A stretch of 60,948 bases of DNA from Mycolicibacterium pyrenivorans. GTDB lineage: Bacteria > Actinomycetota > Actinomycetes > Mycobacteriales > Mycobacteriaceae. The translations under genes and the position numbers were made by a program. The stretch is taken from contig NZ_JACKSH010000224.1 in assembly GCF_025821625.1 (NCBI RefSeq), forward strand, positions 1-60,948, in the 5' to 3' direction. A model generated the notes under the pieces. The model ran no database searches and had not been told where the DNA came from. It worked only from the letters and a program-made list of their open reading frames with translations. The first letter of the stretch is position 1. The number at the start of each line of letters is the position of its first letter. Below, in pieces: positions 16,064 through 24,558 of the stretch.

Positions 16064-18294
16064 GACTTGTCCAGGTACTCGACCCGGTCGGAGGCGGTGA
16101 ACGGGGCCGACAACACCGCCATCCCCACGTCGTCGGGATCGGTCTCGTACACCGCCTCGCACAGGTCGCGGGCCGCGCGAATGATCTCGTAGTGCTCGCC
16201 GAGTGAGAGGAACCGCAGCGTGATGGGCCTGCCCGACTGGTGCAGGCCGAGCACGTCGCCCTCACTGCGCTCCTGCAGATCGAGGTCGGCGAGCGCGAAG
16301 CCGTCCTGCGTACTCGCCACCGCCTTGAGCCGTTTGCCCGCCTTGGAATCCTCCGGCAGGTAGGTGGCCAGCAGGCACAGGCTCGGATGCTCGCCGCGCC
16401 CGATCCGCCCGCGTAGCTGGTGCAGCTGACTGATCCCGAACCTGTCTGCGTCCATGACCACCATGACGGTCGCGTTGGGTACGTCGACGCCGACCTCGAT
16501 CACCGTCGTGCACACCAGTACGTCGATCTCGCGTGCGCGGAACGCCGCCATCACGGCGTCCTTCTCGTCGCTGGGCAGCCGTCCGTGCATGAGACCCAGC
16601 CGCAGACCCGCCAGCGGCCCGCGCTGCAGCCGCGCGAGAAGGTCCACCACGGTGGTCGGCGGCGGGCCCTGCTCTCTGGTCTCCTTCTTGGCCTTCTTCC
16701 CGTTGGCGGGTTTGTCGTCCTCGTCGATACGGGACGCGACCACGTAGGCCTGGCGCCCGGCCCGGACTTCCTCGACGATCCGGGCCCACGCCCGCTCGAG
16801 CCACTTCGGCTTCTGACTGACGAAGATCGTGTTCGACGTGATGGGCTGCCGACCGCGGGGCAGCTCCCGCAGCGTCGAGACCTCGAGGTCGCCGTAGACC
16901 GTCAGCGCCACGGTTCGGGGTATCGGCGTCGCCGTCATCACCAACAGGTGCGGGGTGATCCCTTCGGGCGCCTTGGCGCGCAACCTGTCTCGCTGATCCA
17001 CCCCGAACCGGTGCTGCTCGTCGACGACCACCATTCCGAGCCGGTGGAATTCCACGGCTTCCTGCAGCAGTGCGTGCGTGCCGATGACGATGCCCGCTTC
17101 GCCCGTGGCGACCTGGTCGCGCACCTCGCGCTTCTGCGACGCCGGCATCGACCCGGTCAGCAGTGCGACCCTGGTCGCGTTGTCCGCCCCACCGAGTTGC
17201 CCGGCCATCCCGAGCGGGCCGAGCATCGCGCGGATCGATTGATCATGTTGTGCGGCAAGGACTTCCGTGGGTGCGAGCAGGGCGCACTGATACCCGGCGT
17301 CGATCATCTGCAGCATCGCCAGCAGCGACACGATCGTCTTGCCCGACCCGACCTCGCCCTGCAGCATGCGGTTCATCGGACGGGTCGCGGTGATCTCCGC
17401 CGAAATCACCTCGAGTACCTCACGCTGCCCCGCGGTCAGCGTGAACGGCAACTGGGCCGTCATCGCGACCGCCAGTCCCTCCGGGCGGGACGGGGCGGGC
17501 GGCCCCGATTCGCTCAATGCGCTGTTCCTGCGAACGACCAGCCCCCATTGCAGCCCGATCGCTTCGTCGTAGGTGAGTCGCTCGATGGCACGCGTGCGGT
17601 CGGCCTCGTGCTCGGCGATGTGGACCGCGCGCAGCGCCTCATCCTCGGAGATCAGATCATGTTCGCGGACAAATGTTTTCGGCAACGGCTCGGCGACCGG
17701 GTCCAGCACGGCGAGCACCTGGCGCACGCACGCGTAGATCTCCCAGGTCTGCATCTTGGAGTTGGCCCGGTAGATCGGGAAGAACTCCCGCTCGAATTCC
17801 GCGAGCAGCTCGTCGCCGGATGCGCTCGACGCCGCGGCGATGGACGCCAGCGACTTGGTGCCCTTCCCCGAGCCCAGGACCAGGAACGCCGGGTGCGTGA
17901 GCTGCATGGTGCCCTTGAAGTAGCCGACCTCCCCTGACAGCATCACCCGGGTCCGCTCGACCAGTTGCTTCTTGAGGAACTTGGCGTTGAAGAACGTCGC
18001 GGTGACCTTCGGGCGCCGATTACCGAGCGTGATCACCAGGTACTCACGCTGCGGCGGGCGGTTGGTAAACCTGGCCTCGGCCTTGGTGATCTCGTCGACG
18101 AACGTGACGTGCTCGCCCTCCTCGAGGTCGAGCTCCTCCCCTTCGCCGCGGGTGGTCATCGCGTCGCTGTACTTGCGGGGGAAGTAGCGCACCAGGTCGG
18201 CCACGGTCCGAAGGCCGAAGTGCTGCTCCAGCTGATCCGCGGCTTTCTTGCCGACGACGAAGTCCAGCCGGTCCCCTAGCGCCACCATGCTCAC
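16060..18294 (-). CDS. recG: ATP-dependent DNA helicase RecG
   Basis: Branched-DNA translocase that reverses stalled replication forks. The 744-aa protein has the N-terminal wedge/OB domain, then helicase motifs: Walker A GEVGSGKTIVSLL, Walker B-type DEQHRFGVDQRDRL, motif III LVMTATPIPRT and motif VI QLRGRIGRG. A Lys-rich insertion (GKKAKKETREQG) sits in the second helicase domain. The GTG start at 18294 overlaps the upstream DAK-domain gene stop (GTGA); an ATG two codons in is an alternative start. The stop overlaps the nuclease gene, so three genes form one translationally coupled set. Confidence 0.96.
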   Translation of the reverse strand: MSMVALGDRLDFVVGKKAADQLEQHFGLRTVADLVRYFPRKYSDAMTTRGEGEELDLEEGEHVTFVDEITKAEARFTNRPPQREYLVITLGNRRPKVTATFFNAKFLKKQLVERTRVMLSGEVGYFKGTMQLTHPAFLVLGSGKGTKSLASIAAASSASGDELLAEFEREFFPIYRANSKMQTWEIYACVRQVLAVLDPVAEPLPKTFVREHDLISEDEALRAVHIAEHEADRTRAIERLTYDEAIGLQWGLVVRRNSALSESGPPAPSRPEGLAVAMTAQLPFTLTAGQREVLEVISAEITATRPMNRMLQGEVGSGKTIVSLLAMLQMIDAGYQCALLAPTEVLAAQHDQSIRAMLGPLGMAGQLGGADNATRVALLTGSMPASQKREVRDQVATGEAGIVIGTHALLQEAVEFHRLGMVVVDEQHRFGVDQRDRLRAKAPEGITPHLLVMTATPIPRTVALTVYGDLEVSTLRELPRGRQPITSNTIFVSQKPKWLERAWARIVEEVRAGRQAYVVASRIDEDDKPANGKKAKKETREQGPPPTTVVDLLARLQRGPLAGLRLGLMHGRLPSDEKDAVMAAFRAREIDVLVCTTVIEVGVDVPNATVMVVMDADRFGISQLHQLRGRIGRGEHPSLCLLATYLPEDSKAGKRLKAVASTQDGFALADLDLQERSEGDVLGLHQSGRPITLRFLSLGEHYEIIRAARDLCEAVYETDPDDVGMAVLSAPFTASDRVEYLDKS

Positions 18295-19943
18295 TCGACC
18301 CCGATCAGCAGTGCGTCGCCGTGGTGGCCGGTGTGGAAGGTGACCACCTCGGTGCCGAGATGCTCACGGTGGACGTGGTCGACGAGCGCCTCGCCGACGG
18401 CGGCGTCGACACCGTCGCCGGTGAGCACCGTCACCAGCTCGCCACCGGCCGCCAGCAGCAGGTCGATCAGTCCGGCGGCGGCGGCGACGATGTCGGGTCC
18501 CACGATCACGACCTCGTCGCCCGCGATGCCGAGCCCGTCACCGGGCGTGCAGGTACCCGCCCAGGTGAGGGCTTCCTGGGCGGCCACCCGCACCGAGCCG
18601 TGGCGCGCGCCGGCGGCCGCCCTGGCCATGGTGTACCCGTCGTCGACGAGCTGGCGTTCGGGGTCGTGGACGGCCAGCGCCGCCAGACCCTGCACCATCG
18701 ACCCCGTGGGAACCGGGACCATGACGATGCCCCAGTCCGAGGCGACCGCCCACCCGGCCAGCAGCTCCTCGGCGGCCACATACCCGTTCGGAAGCACCAT
18801 CACGTGCGCGGCGCCGGTGTTGACCAGGGCGTGGAGCAGCTGCTGGGCACTGACCGCGACGCCCGGCTCGGGCCGCAGGACCTGAGCCCCCTCGCCGGTG
18901 AACAGCGCTTCTGCGCCGTCGCCGTCGACGACGGCGAGCACCGCGCGCTCCCGGCTCCAACCGCCGGCCGGGTGACGATCGGCGCCGCCGACCAGCGAGG
19001 TGATCTGGATGCGGCTGGGGCGCCCCACCTCGAGGGCGGCCTCCACAGCAGCGCCGGCATCGTCGGCGTGGACGTGCACCGAATAGTGGCCGACCCCTGA
19101 CCGGGTCGCGTCGCCGAAGCCCGACGCGGCGATGGCGACGGATTCTCCGAGCTCGTCGAGGCGCGCCCGCAGCTTCTCGAGGCCGGCGGCATCGCAGTCG
19201 CCGAGCAGGTACATCACCTCGAACTGGGGTGAGGACGGTGTCGCGGACGTGATCGGTGCCTGCTGGGGCGACGGCAGATAGACGTCGCGGTGCGGCGTGT
19301 GCCCGGTCAGCGTGGTGGTCAGGGCGTCGAGCAGGACCAGCAGTCCCCTGCCACCGGCGTCCACCACACCGGCTTCGGCCAGCACGTCGAGTTGGCTCGG
19401 CGTGCGGTCCAGGGCCTCCGCCGCCGCCTGCGCGCTCGCGGCGACGACCTCGGACAGCTGGGCCCCGTCGGCGGCCGCGTCCTCCGCCGCGGTGGCAGCG
19501 TCCTGCAGGACCGACAGGATGGTGCCCGGCACCGCTTCGCCCATCGACGTCACCACCAGGCCGATCGCGTGCCGCAGCGCGGCGCCGTAGACCGGGCCGC
19601 CGATGTCGGCCAGTATGCCGCCGCGGTCGTCGGCCACGGCAGCGGTCACGTCGGCGAGACCGCGCAAGATCTGGGACAGGATCACCCCCGAGTTGCCGCG
19701 GGCGCCGCGAAGCGCCCCCTCGGCCATGGCGGCGGAGAGCGCCGCGACGTCGTCTCCGGTGGCGCGCGCGTCGGCCTGCGCCCAGGCGGCACGCATCGTG
19801 AACAGCATGTTCGTCCCGGTGTCGGCGTCGGCGACCGGGAAAACGTTGAGCCTGTTGATCTCGTCGGTGTGACTGATCAAGCCGGCGACCGCGTTGTGGG
19901 CCCACTGCCGCAGGGCGGGCGCGTCGAGCCGCCGAGCCGACAT
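18291..19943 (-). CDS. DAK2/DegV-associated kinase-like protein (FakA family)
   Basis: 550-aa full-length protein. The N-terminal DAK2/DhaL-type domain has NVFPVADADTGTNML (nucleotide/Mg binding) and ALRGARGNSGVILSQ; the C-terminal half is the FakA-type domain with LGDCDAAGLEKLR and a Gly-rich VLTGDGVDAAVGE region. In Firmicutes FakA phosphorylates fatty acids delivered by FakB/DegV proteins; none is adjacent here. In M. tuberculosis the equivalent is annotated in two pieces (Rv2974c/Rv2975c), whereas this copy is intact. ATG 19943 is chosen for its GGAGG box; the frame is open to 19982. Confidence 0.85.
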   Translation of the reverse strand: MSARRLDAPALRQWAHNAVAGLISHTDEINRLNVFPVADADTGTNMLFTMRAAWAQADARATGDDVAALSAAMAEGALRGARGNSGVILSQILRGLADVTAAVADDRGGILADIGGPVYGAALRHAIGLVVTSMGEAVPGTILSVLQDAATAAEDAAADGAQLSEVVAASAQAAAEALDRTPSQLDVLAEAGVVDAGGRGLLVLLDALTTTLTGHTPHRDVYLPSPQQAPITSATPSSPQFEVMYLLGDCDAAGLEKLRARLDELGESVAIAASGFGDATRSGVGHYSVHVHADDAGAAVEAALEVGRPSRIQITSLVGGADRHPAGGWSRERAVLAVVDGDGAEALFTGEGAQVLRPEPGVAVSAQQLLHALVNTGAAHVMVLPNGYVAAEELLAGWAVASDWGIVMVPVPTGSMVQGLAALAVHDPERQLVDDGYTMARAAAGARHGSVRVAAQEALTWAGTCTPGDGLGIAGDEVVIVGPDIVAAAAGLIDLLLAAGGELVTVLTGDGVDAAVGEALVDHVHREHLGTEVVTFHTGHHGDALLIGVE

Positions 19944-20173
19944 CCCCACCTCCAGACGCATGTGGCGCCGGCGTCGCAGCACACTGCTGCCGCCGTCGGC
20001 GTCAGCCTATCCAGTGGCGGGGACAGCCTCGAAGACGACGTGGCCGGGCCTGTGGAGACCGGCACACCAGGCCTGTTTTTGGCGATACTCGCGACGGTCG
20101 GTATTCTGATCAGGTTGTCGGGCCACCCGCATAGGTCGCTGGCCTCCAAGTACCGATTCGAGGAGTTCTACAT

Positions 20174-20368
20174 ATGGCTGCCGTGTGCGATATCTGCGGG
20201 AAGGGCCCCGGCTTCGGTAAGTCGGTGTCGCACTCCCATCGCCGGACCAGCCGTCGGTGGAACCCGAACATCCAGCCGGTGCGCGCCGTGACGCGGCCCG
20301 GTGGCAACAAGCAGCGCGTCAACGTCTGCACGTCGTGCCTGAAGGCCGGCAAGGTCTCACGCGGCTGA
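20174..20368 (+). CDS. rpmB: Large-subunit ribosomal protein L28 (zinc-binding form)
   Basis: 64-aa L28 with the family core GKSVSHSHRRTSRRWNPN. Two CxxC pairs (CDIC near the N-terminus and CTSC near the C-terminus) mark the zinc-containing C+ version; many mycobacteria also encode a cysteine-free paralog used under zinc limitation. ATG at 20174 is preceded by GAGGAG eight bases upstream. It is divergent from the DAK-domain gene (230-base gap holding its promoter; TATTCT at about 20102 is a candidate -10). Confidence 0.95.
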   Translation: MAAVCDICGKGPGFGKSVSHSHRRTSRRWNPNIQPVRAVTRPGGNKQRVNVCTSCLKAGKVSRG

Positions 20369-20429
20369 TCTGCGACGGAGTGCACGTCACCGACGCATCG
20401 GTCGTTTAGCGCCGCGCCGGTCGGGTAGG

Positions 20430-20445
20430 CCGACCTCGAGGTCGG
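20430..20445. repeat. 16-bp perfect palindrome upstream of small lipoprotein
   Basis: CCGACCTCGAGGTCGG is a perfect palindrome 35 bases upstream of the lipoprotein ATG and 61 bases after rpmB. It could be an operator or a short hairpin ending the rpmB transcript; there is no T-run. The assignment is open. Confidence 0.35.
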
Positions 20446-20480
20446 GCACTGGGCCCGGTCGGAAAGGAAATGGCCTACAT

Positions 20481-20750
20481 ATGACATGCGCCGGAATGGC
20501 TCGCCCCCTGCTCGCGGTCTCCGCGGCTCTGTCCGCCGGATGGTTGTTGGTCGCATGCGGCGACGACGGAACTGCCGACACCGAGACCCCCACCGTCGAG
20601 ACGACGGAAACGACCGAGCTCACCGAAACGACGGAGCCCACGGAGACAACCGCGCCGTCGGACGGGGAGAACACCATCGAGATTCCCTCTCCCGACGTCG
20701 ACATTCCGTCACCAGAACTACCCGAAGTGACCCCGAGTCCGGTCCCCTGA
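20481..20750 (+). CDS. Small Thr/Glu/Pro-rich lipoprotein
   Basis: 89-aa protein with a hydrophobic signal peptide and lipobox LVAC (Cys26), followed by a low-complexity tail: TETPTVETTETTELTETTE-type repeats, then PSPDVDIPSPELPEVTPSPVP-type proline repeats. No folded domain is expected; it may be a cell-wall spacer or stalk. A GGAAAGGAA box lies about 11 bases upstream of the ATG; a second ATG at 20496 is possible. No named family recognised. It ends 14 bases before the convergent ung gene. Confidence 0.75.
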   Translation: MTCAGMARPLLAVSAALSAGWLLVACGDDGTADTETPTVETTETTELTETTEPTETTAPSDGENTIEIPSPDVDIPSPELPEVTPSPVP

Positions 20751-20764
20751 CCGGCGTCGGCACT

Positions 20765-21442
20765 CTAGGGCAGGCGCCAGTCGACCGGTTCGGCGCCCAT
20801 CTTCTCCAGCAGTTCGTTGGCGCGGCTGAACGGCCGTGAGCCGAAGAACCCCCGCGACGCCGACAGCGGCGACGGATGCGCCGACTCGATGGCGACCGTG
20901 TCACCCAGCATGGGTTTCAGTGTCGCGGCATCGCGCCCCCACAGCACCGCCACCAACGGCTGCCGACGGGCCACCAGCGCCCGGATCGCGCGTTCGGTGA
21001 CCGCTTCCCAGCCCTTGCCGCGGTGTGATGCCGGCGAGCCGGGACGCACCGTCAGCACCCTGTTGAGCAACATCACGCCCTGCTGCGCCCACGGCGTCAA
21101 GTCCCCGGTGGACGGCGCCGGATGCCCGAGGTCGTCGCGGTACTCGGTGAAGATGTTGGCCAGGCTGCGTGGCAGCGGACGCACGTCGGCGGCGACGGAG
21201 AAGCTCAGGCCCACCGCATGCCCCGGGGTCGGATAGGGGTCCTGGCCGACGATCAGCACCCGCACCTGTTCGAACGGAAACGTGAACGCACGCAGGACGT
21301 TCGCCCCGGAAGGCAGGTACTGGTGACCGGAGGCCAGTTCCGCTCGCAGAAACTCGCCCATCTGCGCGACGTGGGGTTCGACCGGGGCGAGTTCGCGGGC
21401 CCAGGCCTGGTCGACCAACTCGCTGAGGGGACGTGCTGTCAC
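20765..21442 (-). CDS. ung: Uracil-DNA glycosylase
   Basis: Family-1 UDG that excises uracil from DNA. The 225-aa protein shows the water-activating motif GQDPYP (catalytic Asp68) and the leucine-loop motif HPSPLSASRGFFGS near the C-terminus. GTG start at 21442. It corresponds to Rv2976c and lies downstream of thiL on the same strand (27-base gap). Confidence 0.97.
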   Translation of the reverse strand: MTARPLSELVDQAWARELAPVEPHVAQMGEFLRAELASGHQYLPSGANVLRAFTFPFEQVRVLIVGQDPYPTPGHAVGLSFSVAADVRPLPRSLANIFTEYRDDLGHPAPSTGDLTPWAQQGVMLLNRVLTVRPGSPASHRGKGWEAVTERAIRALVARRQPLVAVLWGRDAATLKPMLGDTVAIESAHPSPLSASRGFFGSRPFSRANELLEKMGAEPVDWRLP

Positions 21443-21469
21443 GACAGGCCAACCTAGCGGGCGCCTCGG

Positions 21470-22453
21470 TCAGAACGACTGCCAGCCCGCGTTTCCGCCC
21501 CACGCCGCGCCGTCCACGGTCACCCGGAGCGTCCCGTCCCCGGGGACGCCGGTTCCGACGACGGTGCCGATCGAGCGCCAGCCTCGCGGCGGCGCGCCCG
21601 GGAACGTCGCGACCAGGGCATGGTCTTCCCCGCCCCCGAGCACCCACTCCCACGGGTCGCCCGCCACCGCCTCGGCCGCGGCGCTCACCGCGGCGACGTC
21701 TGCGCGCAGACCGGCCGCGGACAGGTCGACGCGCACCCCCGAGGCCGACGCGATGTGGCCCACATCAGCCAGGAGCCCGTCGGAGACATCGGTCATCGAC
21801 GTCGCACCGGCCCGCGCCGCGACCACCCCCTGACCGTAGGGCGGTTCGGGCACCAGATGGCGCCTGCGCAGTGCACTGAACTCGGCGCTCCCGTCGATGT
21901 TGTTGTGCCACAACGCATATCCGGCCGCCGAGCGGCCGAGATCCCCGATCACCGCCACGGTGTCGCCCGGTTTCGCCCCGCTGCGACGCACGGGGTCGAG
22001 CCCGCCGAGATCTCCCAGCGCGGCCACCGAGATCACCCACTGCGGGGCGCGCACCATGTCGCCCCCGACGATGCCCGCTCCCAGCAGCCCTGCCTCGTGC
22101 CACAGTCCGTCGGCGAGCTCGACGGCCCGTGCCGTCGCGGTGTCGCTCGGCGCACCGAATGCGACGACGAACGCCGTCGCCCGCGCGCCCATCGCCTCGA
22201 TGTCGGCGGCGTTCTGGGCGATGGCCTTCCGGCCGACGTCATGGGGCGTGGACCAGTCGAGCCGGAAGTGCCGGTGCTCGACCAGCATGTCGGTGCACAC
22301 CACGGTCCGGCCGTCGGCGGCGGTCACCACCGCCGCGTCGTCGCCGGGACCGAGCGTGACGAACGGCGGCTGACGCCGCCCGGCCACCAGCCGGTCGATG
22401 ACCGCGAACTCACCCGTCGCCGCCAGGGACTCCTCCGGGCCATCGCCCGCCAT
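21470..22453 (-). CDS. thiL: Thiamine-monophosphate kinase
   Basis: ATP-dependent phosphorylation of thiamine monophosphate to the active cofactor thiamine diphosphate. The 327-aa AIR-synthase-fold protein shows GPGDDAAVV and DMLVEHRHFRLDW near the N-terminus and GGGEDHALVATFP in the C-terminal domain. It matches Rv2977c. ATG start at 22453; divergent from the Lrp/RAM-domain gene. Confidence 0.95.
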   Translation of the reverse strand: MAGDGPEESLAATGEFAVIDRLVAGRRQPPFVTLGPGDDAAVVTAADGRTVVCTDMLVEHRHFRLDWSTPHDVGRKAIAQNAADIEAMGARATAFVVAFGAPSDTATARAVELADGLWHEAGLLGAGIVGGDMVRAPQWVISVAALGDLGGLDPVRRSGAKPGDTVAVIGDLGRSAAGYALWHNNIDGSAEFSALRRRHLVPEPPYGQGVVAARAGATSMTDVSDGLLADVGHIASASGVRVDLSAAGLRADVAAVSAAAEAVAGDPWEWVLGGGEDHALVATFPGAPPRGWRSIGTVVGTGVPGDGTLRVTVDGAAWGGNAGWQSF

Positions 22454-22580
22454 GTCAGATCCTTCCGCCGACGTCGCGGCACCCTCCCGGCACCTTTCGT
22501 GGCCTGAACGCTCGGCCCACCTGCGGTACGTTTGGTCCCTGCGGCGTGGAGTCTATGCAGCCAGATGGAGGGATGACGGG

Positions 22581-22823
22581 GTGGTCGAGGCTTTCGTTCT
22601 CATCCAGACCGAGGTCGGTCGCGCCGAAGTCGTCGCCAAGCAGCTCGCCGGCCTCGCCGGAGTGTTGTCGTCGGAGTACGTGACCGGCCCCTACGACGTC
22701 GTGGTGCGCGTGGGTGCCGACACCCTGGCCGAGTTGCAGTCCACCGTCGTCCCCAGCGTGCAGCAGGTCTCCGGGATCACCAGGACGTTGACCTGTCCCA
22801 TCGCCGAAACGGTGCAGCCCTAG
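22581..22823 (+). CDS. Stand-alone Lrp/AsnC ligand-binding (RAM) domain protein
   Basis: 80-aa protein consisting only of the Lrp/AsnC C-terminal effector domain (beta-alpha-beta-beta-alpha-beta pattern, core GPYDVVVRVGADT). There is no DNA-binding helix-turn-helix; the upstream open frame (from 22398) is low-complexity and overlaps the divergent thiL start. I chose GTG 22581, with a GGAGGGA box about 10 bases upstream; TACGTT at 22527 is a possible -10. Such SraA/RAM proteins bind amino acids or modulate full-length Lrp regulators; the partner is not in the window. Confidence 0.85.
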   Translation: MVEAFVLIQTEVGRAEVVAKQLAGLAGVLSSEYVTGPYDVVVRVGADTLAELQSTVVPSVQQVSGITRTLTCPIAETVQP

Positions 22824-22833
22824 AGTTTGGCGT

Positions 22834-23439
22834 GTGAACAGCCAGACCGGCGACGGCCCGCCGCGCCCCGTGCTGATCGCGGCGCTCGTGGTGGCCGTCG
22901 GCGCCGTCGTCGCCGTCCTCGTCGTCGCAGCGGTGCTGCAGCGGCCGGCGGGACAGGCTCCGGTCGCGATCACCAGCGTGCCGGCACCGCGCGCCGGCAG
23001 CCCCGAGTGCCGCGCGCTGATCGAGGCGCTGCCCGGGCAGTTGGGCGACTACCGGCGCGCGGCCGTCGTGGAGCCCGCGCCCGCGGGCACGGCGGCCTGG
23101 CAGACCGAGGGCGACGGTGAGCCCCTGATCCTGCGGTGCGGGCTGGATCGTCCCCTCGAGTTCGTGATGGGTTCACCGATTCAGGTGGTGGACGCGGTCC
23201 AGTGGTTCCGGGTGGGCGAAGCCGGGGTGGGTGATGACCGGGTGGGCGAAGCCGGGGTGGGTGATGACCGGGTGGGCGATGAGGCAGACGGCCGCGCCAC
23301 GTGGTTCGCGGTCGACCGGCCGGTCTATGTGGCGCTGACGTTGCCGCCGGAGTCCGGGTCGACCCCGATCCAGGCGTTGTCCGCGACCATCGCGGCGGCG
23401 CTGCCGGAGACGGCCGTCGACCCGGCGCCGGTCGGCTGA
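22834..23439 (+). CDS. DUF3515 membrane-anchored protein (Rv2980-like)
   Basis: 201-aa protein with an N-terminal transmembrane segment (about residues 12-35) and an extracytoplasmic DUF3515 domain containing two cysteines (PECRAL and ILRCGLD) likely to form a disulfide. Within the domain a 30-bp tandem duplication adds the sequence VGEAGVGDDR twice plus a partial third copy (residues about 126-149), which looks like a recent expansion in a surface loop. GTG start at 22834, 10 bases after the RAM gene, suggesting an operon. Function unknown; it ends 3 bases from the convergent ddl stop. Confidence 0.85.
   Translation: MNSQTGDGPPRPVLIAALVVAVGAVVAVLVVAAVLQRPAGQAPVAITSVPAPRAGSPECRALIEALPGQLGDYRRAAVVEPAPAGTAAWQTEGDGEPLILRCGLDRPLEFVMGSPIQVVDAVQWFRVGEAGVGDDRVGEAGVGDDRVGDEADGRATWFAVDRPVYVALTLPPESGSTPIQALSATIAAALPETAVDPAPVG
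23211..23279 (+). repeat. 30-bp tandem repeat (two copies plus partial) inside DUF3515 gene
   Basis: The 30-base unit beginning GGTGGGCGAAGCC occurs at 23211-23240 and 23241-23270 without mismatch, with a third copy broken after nine bases. Because 30 is a multiple of three, the reading frame is preserved and copy number could vary without truncating the protein. Confidence 0.9.
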
Positions 23440-23442
23440 GCG

Positions 23443-24546
23443 CTACCGCAGGCCGGTGCCGCGCGCGAGTGCCGTCTCGACCATCGTCGCGAGCAGAGTG
23501 GGGTAGTCGATGCCGCTGGCCGCCCACATCCGCGGATACATCGAGATCGTGGTGAAGCCCGGCATCGTGTTGATCTCGTTGATGACTGGGCCGTCCTCGG
23601 TGAGGAAGAAGTCGACGCGGGCCAGGCCCTGGCAGTCGATGGCGCGGAAGGCGCGGATCGACAGCCCCCGGATGTCCTCGGCGATGCTGTCGTCCACCTT
23701 GGCGGGGACGTCGAGTTCGGCCGCGTCGTCGAGATACTTGGTCTCGAAGTCGTAGAAGCCGTCCTCCCGACCGCGCACCCCGACGACCCGGATCTCGCCC
23801 ACGGTGCTCGCCTCGACGTGTCCGTCGGGGAACTCCAGCACGCCGCATTCCAGTTCCCGGCCGGGAACGGCGGCCTCGACGATGACCTTGGGGTCGTGCC
23901 TGCGGGCCGAATCGATGGCCGGCGCCAGCATGTCCCAGCTGGCGACGCGGCTGACCCCGATGGACGAGCCACCGCGCGCCGGCTTGACGAACACGGGCAA
24001 CCCGAGACGTTCCCGCTGCTCCGGCGACAAGGTGGCGTGCTGGGGACGCAACACCACCTGGTCGCCGATCGGCAGCCCGTCGGCGGCCAGCAGCTTCTTG
24101 GTGAACTCCTTGTCCATACCTGCCGCGCTGGCCAGCACGCCAGCCCCGACGTAGGGGATGCCGGCAAGCTCGAGCAGGCCCTGGATGGTGCCGTCTTCGC
24201 CGTAGGGTCCGTGGAGCACCGGGAAAACGACGTCGACGGCGGCGAGCATCTCGCCTGCGCCCTCACCGAGCGACAACAGCTCGCCGTGTCTGGCCGGGTC
24301 GGCGGTCAGCGCCAGGTGGGTGCCCGACGCCTCGCCGACCTGGGGCAGCGTGCCGTCGGTGATGGCAAGCGTCTCGGGCCGTCCGTCGGTCAGCACCCAG
24401 GAGCCCTGGGGCGAGATCCCCACCGCGACCACCTCGAAGCGCTCCGGATCGAGGTTGCGCAGGATGCTGCCTGCGGAAACACACGAGATCGCGTGTTCAG
24501 AACTACGTCCGCCATAGACGACGGCAACGCGGGTGCGGGCAGTCAC
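23443..24546 (-). CDS. ddlA: D-alanine--D-alanine ligase
   Basis: ATP-grasp ligase making D-Ala-D-Ala for peptidoglycan; target of D-cycloserine. The 367-aa protein has the N-terminal YGGRSSEHAISCVSAG block, the ATP-grasp core (VFVKPARGGSSIGVSR) and the C-terminal Mg/substrate motif NEINTMPGFT. GTG start at 24546. Matches Rv2981c. It follows the cystathionine gamma-lyase-like gene by 12 bases. Confidence 0.97.
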   Translation of the reverse strand: MTARTRVAVVYGGRSSEHAISCVSAGSILRNLDPERFEVVAVGISPQGSWVLTDGRPETLAITDGTLPQVGEASGTHLALTADPARHGELLSLGEGAGEMLAAVDVVFPVLHGPYGEDGTIQGLLELAGIPYVGAGVLASAAGMDKEFTKKLLAADGLPIGDQVVLRPQHATLSPEQRERLGLPVFVKPARGGSSIGVSRVASWDMLAPAIDSARRHDPKVIVEAAVPGRELECGVLEFPDGHVEASTVGEIRVVGVRGREDGFYDFETKYLDDAAELDVPAKVDDSIAEDIRGLSIRAFRAIDCQGLARVDFFLTEDGPVINEINTMPGFTTISMYPRMWAASGIDYPTLLATMVETALARGTGLR

Positions 24547-24558
24547 AACCTAGAGAGG

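Noticed and set aside
23160..23300. DUF3515 repeat as a CRISPR-like or regulatory iteron array
   Set aside because: Copies are directly adjacent, in frame and inside a coding region, with no spacers.
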